Shown: positions 1-6,600 of the stretch, piece after piece | Position numbering within the stretch: the stretch's first letter is position 1 | Layout of the letters: every line of letters starts with the position of its first letter | NCBI GenBank assembly: GCA_003556525.1 | Contig: PWRH01000008.1 | Span: 1 to 8,751, forward strand | Source of the DNA: Candidatus Nealsoniibacteriota bacterium | GTDB lineage: Bacteria > Patescibacteriota > Minisyncoccia > Minisyncoccales > RBG-13-42-11 | DNA length: 8,751 bases | Direction: 5' to 3' | Program-made: the position numbers and the translations under genes | Notes under the pieces: model-generated | The model's input: the letters and a program-made list of their open reading frames with translations, nothing else | Told to the model about the DNA's origin: nothing | The model's database searches: none

Positions 1-2
1 AA

Positions 3-188
3 AACCAGGGTCCGGAAATTTATCCGGCAGGATTAATAACCGGTAATTTTTTAAATCTAACGCAACAAGCTGTTATTCGTTTTCAAGAAAAGCATCGTGA
101 AGAAATTTTAGTCCCGCTCGGGCTGGAGAAAGGAACCGGCTATGTTGGTTCGGCAACCAGAGAAAAAATTAACAGTCTTTTAAAATAA
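3..188 (+). CDS. Peptidoglycan-binding domain protein, C-terminal fragment
   Basis: This is the last 61 residues of a protein that runs off the left edge; the open frame begins at base 3 and ends at TAA 186-188. The readable part contains ITGNFLNLTQQAVIRFQEKH followed by GTGYVGSATREKINSLL. It matches the C-terminal helices of a PG_binding_1 (PF01471) domain, in which a T..AV..FQ helix is followed by a G.VG..TR..L helix. The long insert between the helices (EEILVPLGLEKGTGY) is the form I associate with Patescibacteria. Such domains bind cell-wall peptidoglycan and usually sit at the end of exported enzymes or surface proteins. The N-terminal part, and therefore the actual activity, lies outside the window. 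The domain call is good; the role of the whole protein is unknown. Confidence 0.8.
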   Translation, partial: NQGPEIYPAGLITGNFLNLTQQAVIRFQEKHREEILVPLGLEKGTGYVGSATREKINSLLK

Positions 189-210
189 ATAAAAAAATTA
201 ATAATTTAAT

Positions 211-510
211 ATGTTTACATTTTTTTTAGCCGGATTTTTAGGCGGCACAATTAGGGGTATTGTCGGTATTACAAAATATACTTTGTCTTATAAAGACGTT
301 AAAATGCGCTGGGGTTATTTTGCCGGAACCGCAGTGATTTCCGGTTTAATCGGACTTACTTCAGCTTGGGTTGTGAAAGAACTGGGGATAACTTTTATGG
401 GCGCAGAACAGCTTTCTCCGGCAATCGCTTTAATTGTCGGTTATGCCGGTGGCGATTTTCTGGAAAATATTTTTAAAATTATAGCCAAAGAACCGATTCT
501 TTTTAAATAA
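211..510 (+). CDS. Small three-helix membrane protein, unknown function
   Basis: A 99-residue hydrophobic protein that I cannot assign to a named family. Three membrane segments are visible: about residues 2-20 (glycine-rich FLAGFLGGTIRGIVGI), 36-55 (YFAGTAVISGLIGLTSAW) and 68-85 (LSPAIALIVGYAGGDF). Short basic stretches (TKYTLSYKDVKMR) and a C-terminal basic tail lie between and after them. The GYAGGDFLENIFKI ending is the most distinctive stretch and resembles small membrane proteins I associate with Patescibacteria, but this is recollection, not a search. The ATG is preceded only by A/T sequence with no Shine-Dalgarno. It starts 22 bp after the preceding stop, so the two genes may be cotranscribed. 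Its small size and helix count could also suit a holin-like or channel-like protein, but nothing in the sequence proves that. Confidence 0.75.
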   Translation: MFTFFLAGFLGGTIRGIVGITKYTLSYKDVKMRWGYFAGTAVISGLIGLTSAWVVKELGITFMGAEQLSPAIALIVGYAGGDFLENIFKIIAKEPILFK

Positions 511-538
511 ATTTATTATTTAAATCATAAAGGTCGAC

Positions 539-576
539 TATAAAAAAATAAATATAAAAAAATAAATATAAAAAAT
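539..576 (+). repeat. A-rich 14-bp tandem repeat abutting a start codon
   Basis: The unit TATAAAAAAATAAA occurs twice back to back (539-552 and 553-566), followed by a partial third copy that runs into the ATG at 577. It occupies the place where a ribosome binding site would be and leaves no Shine-Dalgarno sequence. Such slippage-prone A-tracts can vary in copy number. Whether this one does, or whether it simply keeps the start region unstructured, cannot be told from one sequence. Confidence 0.6.
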
Positions 577-1986
577 ATGAATATAAACAAAAAATCATTA
601 ATCATAGCCGGAGTTGTTGTTCTTGTTGCAGTTGTTTTAGCAATAATAACAACATCAAGACCGGGAATATTTGAAGAACCTATAGCGGATATTGAGCCTG
701 AAATTAGAGACATAAAGCTAAAAATGTCAACAGGCTATAGTGTTTCTTCAGAAGATATTCCCTTTGAAGAAAAAGAAAAAAATGCCGTGAATGAGGCATA
801 CAATGAAATGATGGAAGGCCTTGAGGAAGAGCCTTCATTTGTTGTATTAACTTCGACAGTAGGGTTTGATCAAGAAAAACTACTTAAAGAAGTGAGAGAA
901 TTATTGCCCGAAGAAACTAAAATTTATGGTTATACCTCTTTGTTTGGTCTTATGACCCGAGAAGGGTTTAAGGTAGGAGAAGGAGTAGAAGAGGGAAATG
1001 TATTGGGAATAATGGGGTTTGCAGGAGATGAATTTATAGTAGGAATAGGCGGAGCAGGGCTGGATGAAGAAGATTCTCCTGAAAAAGTATCAAAATTAGC
1101 TCTGGAAAGAGCATTGGAAGATGCAGGTAAAGACATTGCCCCGAAAATTATAATGATGAGTAGTGCTCCTTTTGGTGCGGGAGAAGACTTATTTGTTAAG
1201 GGAGTAGAAAATATAATGGGAAAAGAAGTTCCTATTGTTGGTGGAGGAGCTGCTGCCGGATATGCAGATTTAGTTAGCGGAGGCCAAGCCTTATTTGCTA
1301 ATGATAAAATTTATGAGGCAGGAGTTGTAGTGGCAGCTATTGATGCCAATATTAGAATAGGTCATGCTTTTTTAGGTGGATTTGACCCGATTGGATTTAA
1401 GGGAGTAGCGACCGAAGTTACCAGAGACGAAAGAGGAATTAGGTTGGTAACTATTGACGACCGGCCTGCAGCTGAAGTTTATAATGAATGGATGGATGGA
1501 GAGTTTGATGAATTTTTAGGAACAAGCGATATGCTTCTTCATAGAAGCTTGTATTACACGTTTGGTATTAAAGTTTTGGAAGACGATGGTACTGAAAATT
1601 GGCACATGGTGGTTGCCTTGCATTTTAATCCCGACAATAGCATTTCTTTGGGAACAAATATTCCCGAAGGAACAGAGTTCCATTTACTTAAAAGCGATTC
1701 CAGGCTTCTTATAGATAGGCTTGAACCAACAATAAGATTGGCTCGTGGTAGGGGCGGTATACCTGAAGACGATATTGCAGGAGTCTTGGTTGATTTATGC
1801 GGGGCTTCTTTATTGGGAATTCCGGAAAGAAGTGACTGGGATGTAATGGTTGATAAGGCACTACAGGCTTCCGGAGATGCTCCGTTTATGGGCGCTTCAA
1901 ACTTGGGTCCTTATGGCCACTTTATGGGTGTTGGTAATAGATATGGAGAAGTAACTCCGTCAGTGCTTATTTTTGGAAAGTATTAA
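577..1986 (+). CDS. Membrane-anchored FIST-domain sensory protein
   Basis: A 469-residue protein with the two-part FIST architecture (FIST_N PF08495, FIST_C PF10442), a sensory module proposed in the literature to bind small ligands such as amino acids. The FIST_N region spans roughly 85-255 and contains the glycine motif VGGGAAAGY (221-229). FIST_C spans about 260-465, with GHAFLGGFDPIG (262-273), RPAAEVYNEW (296-305) and the closing GASNLGPYGHFMG segment (from 439). Unusually, residues 1-26 form a KK-led hydrophobic segment with no lipobox, so the domain is probably tethered outside the membrane. A charged linker (27-85) separates anchor and domain. FIST proteins are often soluble or fused to signalling outputs; none is fused here. 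The gene sits 13 bp before a HAMP receptor gene, which suggests a ligand-binding partner for that receptor. The domain call is strong; topology and partnership are inferred. Confidence 0.88.
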   Translation: MNINKKSLIIAGVVVLVAVVLAIITTSRPGIFEEPIADIEPEIRDIKLKMSTGYSVSSEDIPFEEKEKNAVNEAYNEMMEGLEEEPSFVVLTSTVGFDQEKLLKEVRELLPEETKIYGYTSLFGLMTREGFKVGEGVEEGNVLGIMGFAGDEFIVGIGGAGLDEEDSPEKVSKLALERALEDAGKDIAPKIIMMSSAPFGAGEDLFVKGVENIMGKEVPIVGGGAAAGYADLVSGGQALFANDKIYEAGVVVAAIDANIRIGHAFLGGFDPIGFKGVATEVTRDERGIRLVTIDDRPAAEVYNEWMDGEFDEFLGTSDMLLHRSLYYTFGIKVLEDDGTENWHMVVALHFNPDNSISLGTNIPEGTEFHLLKSDSRLLIDRLEPTIRLARGRGGIPEDDIAGVLVDLCGASLLGIPERSDWDVMVDKALQASGDAPFMGASNLGPYGHFMGVGNRYGEVTPSVLIFGKY

Positions 1987-1999
1987 GTTATAATTTTTT

Positions 2000-3022
2000 A
2001 TGAGGCTTAATAGCTTTAAAACCCAATTTATTTTTTATGGGGCACTTTTAATAATATTGGTTGCCGGATCCTTACTTTTTGTTTTTAACTATAGATTAAC
2101 CAATTTATTGGAAGAAGAGCTAATTTCTTCAGGAAAGCATTTGGTGGCTGATTTTTCTCATGCATCAGAGTTTGCGGTAGCAGCTCAAGACCCGGTGCTG
2201 GTAAGGCCTTTTATTGATACTGTTTTTTATAGAGAGGAAGCAATATCCGTTGCCGTATATAATCATAGGGGTTTGCGTTTATTTTCAAAAAGTGAGCCCC
2301 ACGCTCAGATAGAAGAAAGCATTTCTCTTGAGATAAAAGAAGCATTGGAAAAAGAGAAAAAGGTAATAAAGGTTAGCTCAAAAACAAAGCAAGGCGAGCT
2401 TGTTTATGAATTTTATGCTCCAATCGAAAGAACGGATATTTTCCTTTATCCGGGCGCAGAAAGTGGTGTAATTGGGTTTGCTAAAATTACCTTTTCTTTA
2501 GAAAAAATGAACAAACAAACTAAAGGAATGGTTTTTTACGGCATTTATATTACCTTATTTGTTGTTTTAATTGGATGGATTGTCCTTTTTTTCTTAGCCG
2601 AAACATTGACAAAACCCTTGTCTTTATTAAAAGAGGGGGTTGATAAAACAAGAAAAGGTGACTTAAAGCATAAAGTTAAAGTAGATGCTAAGAATGAAAT
2701 AAAAGATTTGGCTGAATCTTTTAATGAAATGATTTTAGAGATTAAAAATTATCAGCAAATACTTGAAGAAAGAAAAGATATTCTTGAAATAAGGGTTAGA
2801 GCCAGAACCAAAGAGTTGAAAGAATTGGCAGATAGTCTTGATGAGCAGGTTAAAGAAAGAACCAAAGAGCTGCAAAAAAGAGTTAACGAACTGGAAAGGT
2901 TTCATAAACTAACGGTTGGTCGAGAGTTAAGAATGGTGGAGTTGAAAAAAGAAATAAAGAAAATAAAAGATGAAATGGAAGATTTGAAAAATAAATCGTT
3001 CGATTCAGCCAAAAAGAGTTAA
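2000..3022 (+). CDS. HAMP-domain membrane receptor ending in a coiled coil, no output domain
   Basis: A 340-residue protein with the layout of a sensor receptor. TM1 is at about 11-30, an extracytoplasmic domain at about 31-176, TM2 at 177-199, and a HAMP domain at about 200-250 (TKPLSLLKEGVDKTRKGDL to IKDLAESFNEMILEI). A charged coiled coil runs from about 250 to 333 with a repeated motif (ARTKEL at 268-273, ERTKEL at 286-291) and then FHKLTVGRELRMVELKKEI. The outer domain is CACHE/CHASE-like in position and size, but I cannot name its family. After HAMP there is no histidine-kinase H-box or ATPase, no GGDEF and no chemoreceptor signalling tip; a normal stop is followed by a terminator, so it does not look truncated by mutation. 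The start ATG lacks a Shine-Dalgarno. It probably forms one transcript with the FIST gene and may pass its signal by coiled-coil contact with a separate kinase. Confidence 0.85.
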   Translation: MRLNSFKTQFIFYGALLIILVAGSLLFVFNYRLTNLLEEELISSGKHLVADFSHASEFAVAAQDPVLVRPFIDTVFYREEAISVAVYNHRGLRLFSKSEPHAQIEESISLEIKEALEKEKKVIKVSSKTKQGELVYEFYAPIERTDIFLYPGAESGVIGFAKITFSLEKMNKQTKGMVFYGIYITLFVVLIGWIVLFFLAETLTKPLSLLKEGVDKTRKGDLKHKVKVDAKNEIKDLAESFNEMILEIKNYQQILEERKDILEIRVRARTKELKELADSLDEQVKERTKELQKRVNELERFHKLTVGRELRMVELKKEIKKIKDEMEDLKNKSFDSAKKS

Positions 3023-3052
3023 TAAAAAATTATAATATCAAAAACCTGGATA

Positions 3053-3090
3053 TCTAAAAAGTTGGACATGCGATGTCCAACTTTTTATTT
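3053..3090 (+). terminator. Intrinsic terminator after the FIST/HAMP unit
   Basis: A perfect 9-bp hairpin has arms GTTGGACAT (3061-3069) and ATGTCCAAC (3073-3081) with loop GCG. It is flanked by an A-tract upstream and TTTTTATTT downstream, 38 bp after the HAMP gene stop. The flanking A and T tracts let it work in both directions, though only the + strand has a gene ending here. Confidence 0.88.
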
Positions 3091-3107
3091 CGGCTTGTGC
3101 CTTACCG

Positions 3108-3197
3108 ACCGAATTTCGCTTTAGCGAAATGAAGGTGGAAAAGAGATTTATCTCTTTGACTATTAGAAACCGAATTCCGCTTTAGCGAAATGAAGGT
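3108..3197 (+). repeat. 29-bp direct repeat pair, each copy holding a palindrome
   Basis: Bases 3108-3136 and 3169-3197 are identical at 28 of 29 positions, starting ACCGAATT and ending GCGAAATGAAGGT. Each copy contains a palindrome around a TT centre. The single difference, T3116 versus C3177, makes a C-A mismatch in the + strand hairpin but a tolerated G-U pair if the minus strand is the RNA. A different short hairpin (3140-3157) lies between the copies. Confidence 0.85.
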
Positions 3198-3257
3198 AAA
3201 GAAGAGAGCAACGCTCTCTTCGCCAGGAAATGTGCTTCACCGGGAGAAGCACATTCT

Positions 3258-3339
3258 TAGTGGAGAATAGATCTCCGCTGTTTTTTGTAGAACCGCGGAG
3301 GACAGACCTCCGCGAAATTAGCGGAGAATAGATCTCCGG
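3258..3339 (+). repeat. Three GGAGA/TCTCC-type hairpins with ATAGA or ACAGA loops
   Basis: The copies are 3259-3279, 3294-3314 and 3322-3338. The first and third are nearly identical over about 21 bases from TTAG onward. The middle copy replaces an A-T pair by G-C at the loop-proximal end and changes the loop from ATAGA to ACAGA. The first copy is followed by GTTTTTTG (3280-3287) and could therefore act as an intrinsic terminator on the + strand, a second barrier against read-through. Confidence 0.75.
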
Positions 3340-3412
3340 GCCATTGCTTCACCCGGTGAAGCAATAGCCCAATGAAGTAATAGGTGTTGCTTCACCCGGT
3401 GAAGCAATAGCC
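3338..3412 (+). repeat. Pair of CTTCACCCGGTGAAG palindromes
   Basis: Two almost perfect palindromes have a CCG centre: arms ATTGCTTCAC/GTGAAGCAAT at 3343-3352/3356-3365 and TTGCTTCAC/GTGAAGCAA at 3387-3395/3399-3407. The first extends outward by GGGC/GCCC (3338-3341/3367-3370) after one mismatch. The second extends by GGT/GCC. A relative with arms AATGTGCTTC/GAAGCACATT lies at 3229-3255. The 21 bases between the two copies include AATGAAG, echoing the end of the 29-bp repeat. Confidence 0.78.
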
Positions 3413-3421
3413 AAGGTTTAG

Positions 3422-3450
3422 TTGACAAAGTTTTAAAGAGGCTCTATTAT
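3422..3450 (+). promoter_or_regulatory. Strong sigma70-type promoter of the 1244-residue surface protein
   Basis: A perfect -35 box TTGACA (3422-3427) is followed after exactly 17 bp by -10 box TATTAT (3445-3450), five of six matches to consensus. Transcription should begin near 3457, giving a leader of about 227 nt before the ATG at 3684. It is the best promoter match between 3022 and 3684. Confidence 0.85.
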
Positions 3451-3456
3451 AGTTTT

Positions 3457-3683
3457 ACAGAGACCAAGCATCGATCGGAAATTAAAGGAGGGATTTCCAA
3501 TAATATTTTATAAAAGCGGTGTTTTTTTGTCTCTAAAGGTCGTGCCCCCGGACCAAAAAATTTTTCAAAACAAAAAAACACGTTCTTTAACAACTTAAAG
3601 AGCTTTAAAAATCGGGGGAGCTCGGCTTATTAAATTAAAGTGGACGGATTTAATAAGATAATAATTATAACTAATTAATTATT
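3457..3683 (+). promoter_or_regulatory. Structured 5' leader of the surface-protein gene
   Basis: No gene is present here, but pairing is dense. Hairpin A has arms GGAAAT (3477-3482) and ATTTCC (3493-3498) with loop TAAAGGAGGG. AGAGAC (3459-3464) can pair with GTCTCT (3529-3534), enclosing A. GGTC (3538-3541) and GACC (3551-3554) close a loop holding CCCCCG (3545-3550), which can pair with CGGGGG (3613-3618) as a six-GC-pair pseudoknot. Hairpin B has arms TCTTTAA and TTAAAGA (3584-3601, loop CAAC). Hairpin C has 10-bp arms CTTATTAAAT (3626-3635) and ATTTAATAAG (3648-3657) with loop TAAAGTGGACGG. A last A/T hairpin (3660-3667 with 3676-3683) ends at the base before the ATG and could mask the start. 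GACC 3462-3465 can compete for GGTC 3538-3541, so alternative folds exist. I do not recognise a known riboswitch; regulation is inferred. Confidence 0.55.
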
Positions 3684-6600
3684 ATGAAAAAATTAATCTG
3701 TTTTACCATTTCGATTTTAACCGTATTTGTTGTTGCTTTTACGGCAAGCGTTGATTCTGTTGACCCAAAATTAGTACCTGGAAATCCGACTTGTGAAGAT
3801 TTGGGCTATGTAGCGGAGTTTAAAATTAACTATGCTCCGACAAATGGCGACTATAGTGTTGATAGTATCGGCACAGTTACTATTTCAAACGCAAATGGTA
3901 TTTACTTTGACTGGTCTTCGGATTTTGGAGTAGATGGAGTACTTGTAAAGGGAGGCCCTAATGCCAACCATTATGAGTATATACCGGAATCTTTTGGAGA
4001 TACCGGCTTGCACTCTCCAATAAATCCTAAAAATAAAAAGCCTTACGGTTTAAGCCATGTTTCTTTTTGCTATACTCCGAGATTGGTTGTTTCAAAAACC
4101 GCGACAACTTCTTTTACCCGAACCTATGAATGGGAGATTGATAAATCAGTAACTCCTGAAACCTGGAACCTTTTTAAAGGCGACAGCGGAACGTCCGAAT
4201 ATACTGTCAGTGTAACCAAAAAAGGTTATCAAGACAGCGATTGGGCTGTTTCAGGCGATATTACTATCTATAATCCCTATTTAGAAAAGGCGAAAATAAC
4301 CGAGGTTCAGGATGTGATTAACGGAGCTTCTCCGGAAGTTGAATGCGGAGTTGAATTCCCTTATTATTTAGGGTCTAAAGAAACATTAACTTGTTTTTAT
4401 TCTGCTGATTTATCAAGCGGAACAAGCACTGTTAATATGGCTATCGTTGAAACTGAAGGCTATATAGCCGGCAGTTCAGCCTATGCTGATGTTACTTTTG
4501 GCGATCCGACAACCAAGGTTTATGACGAAATCAACGTAGACGACAGCTATGACAATAAGTCATGGTCATTTAGTAATACAGGTTCTGTTTCTTATAGCAG
4601 AACATTTTATTGCGGAGATGACCAAGGTAGTCATGGCAATACTGCAACAATTAGAGAAACAGGTGATAGTGACGATGCTTCAGTAATGGTAAATTGCTAT
4701 GAATTGACAGTCAAGAAAACCGCTAACCCGGGCTTTACCAGAACTTATGAGTGGGACATTGCCAAAACAGTTACTCCGAGTGTTTGGGATTTGTTTAAAA
4801 ACGATGACGGAACCTCGAAATACACTGTTTCCGTTAACCAAACCGGTTATACGGATAGTGATTGGTATGTAGGCGGAAATATTGTTATTTCCAATCCTGC
4901 ACCAATGGACGCTTTGCTGGTATCTGTAGAAGATATAATTTCTCCGGATATTGCGGCAAACGTTGTTTGTCCTTCCATGATAGTTCCTGCTGAGGGAGAC
5001 ATTACTTGCACTTATTCTGCCAGCCTGTCAAACGCAGACACCAGAGAAAACACTGCCACAGCAAAACTGCAAAACTATGACTATGACAAGAATGAAAATG
5101 CCATTGAATCAGGTACAACCGAATTTTCCGGTTCAGCAGACGTTATTTTTGGCGATCCGACAACCGAGGTTAATGACGAAATTAACGTAGATGATACAAA
5201 CGGAGACTCATGGACATTTAGCGACACAGGCTCTGTTTCTTATGAAGAAACATTTTATTGCAATGCAGATGCAGGCACCTACCTGAATACTGTAACAATA
5301 AGAGAAACAGGCCAGTCAGCCACTACTTCAGTAGAAGTAAATTGCTATGAATTGACAGTCGGGAAAACCGCTGACGCAAACTTTACTCTTAGCCATGTAT
5401 GGGCAATAAATAAAACAGTTGCTCCAAACAGTTGGGAAATGTTTAAAGGCGACAGCGGAACTTCCAAATATACTGTTAGTGTAAGCAAAACTTCAACCGA
5501 AGGCGGTTATGCTGTTAACGGCACTATTACCATTACCAATCCTGCTCCTGTAATTGCAGAACTGGATTCTGTAACTGATTTAGTGTCTCCAGATATTGCA
5601 GCAGATGTTAACTGTCCTTCTCTAACTGTTCCGGCAAATGGAAGTATTACCTGCACTTATTCTGCCGGCTTGCCAAACGCAGATTCTAGAACAAACACTG
5701 CCAAAGCAAAGCTTAAGAATTACAGCTACAGCTATGAATTAGCCAAAACACAATTAGGTACAACCGAATTTTCCGGTTCTGCAGATGTTGTTTTTGGCGA
5801 CCCTGTAGTTGAAGGCCATGAAGCAATTAATGTAGTGGATTCAAACGGCAAATCTTGGGGACCTGTTTCCGAAAATGCAACTTGGACATATAGCGAAACC
5901 TTTAATTGCAGCGATTTGGGCGAAAATACATACCCAAATACTGCAACCATAACCGAAACAGGCCAATCAGCCAGTGCTTCAGTCAATGTTAAATGCTACG
6001 GCCTCGATGTTGATAAAACCGCTGATACTGAGTTTGATAGAAAATATAATTGGACAATTGAAAAAACCGGCAATGAAACAGAGCTGGTTTTGGAAATTGG
6101 AGAAACAGCCGATGTTGACTATCAAGTTACAGTAAGCGCAACATACGAGGACAGCTATTATTCCGCATCAGGTGTAATTAATGTTAACAATAATTCACCC
6201 ATAACAGCGGAAATAAAAAGCATAACTGATTTTATTGGCGATGATTCTATAGTCGTTGACTGCGGAGTTACTTTCCCTTACTACTTGCCAGCCGGACAAA
6301 CATTAACTTGTTTATATTCAGCTGACTTAGGAAGTAGCGGAAGTGCAACAAATACTGCTACAGCAGAATTACAGAATTACAGCTATGATAAGGATAAAAA
6401 TCCTACCAAAGCAGGTACAACCGACTTTTCCGGTTCTGCAAACGTTGTTTTCGAAGATCCTACAAATGAGATTGATTATTGTATTTATGTCGTAGACGAT
6501 AAATACGGAGATCTTGGTGAGGTTTGTGCAAACGAAGCACCAAAAACATTTGATTATTCTTTGACAATCGGACCATATGAAGTATGTCAAGAATATCAAT

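Larger units (their letters stand above)
3108..3412. repeat. Array of about ten short inverted repeats in families
   Basis: This 305-bp non-coding stretch is almost entirely made of short palindromes. They lie at 3113-3130, 3140-3157, 3173-3190, 3201-3221 (9-bp arms, loop AAC), 3229-3255 (10-bp arms, 7-nt loop), 3259-3279 (loop ATAGA), 3294-3314 (8-bp GC-rich arms, loop ACAGA), 3322-3338 (loop ATAGA), 3343-3365 and 3387-3407 (both with loop CCG). They group into families that share arm sequence or loop. Members differ by paired changes: GGAGG/CCTCC versus GGAGA/TCTCC, and GTGCTTC/GAAGCAC versus TTGCTTC/GAAGCAA. Such covariation points to selection for the stem, as RNA hairpin or DNA cruciform. 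No open frame, transposase or uniform spacer is present. The array ends 10 bp before the next promoter. Confidence 0.82.

Noticed and set aside
525..713. Minus-strand reading frame over the start of the FIST gene
   Set aside because: It overlaps the A-rich tandem repeat and the FIST signal anchor; its low-complexity Phe/Ile content is what the reverse of an A-rich stretch gives.
3108..3412. CRISPR array or integron attC series
   Set aside because: The repeats are of several unrelated types with different lengths and no uniform repeat-spacer pattern, no cas genes are present, and the attC R and L boxes cannot be found.
3484..3492. AAAGGAGGG as the ribosome binding site of a small gene in the leader
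   Set aside because: No ATG, GTG or TTG lies 5-12 bases downstream; the nearest GTG is about 27 bases away and opens no plausible frame.
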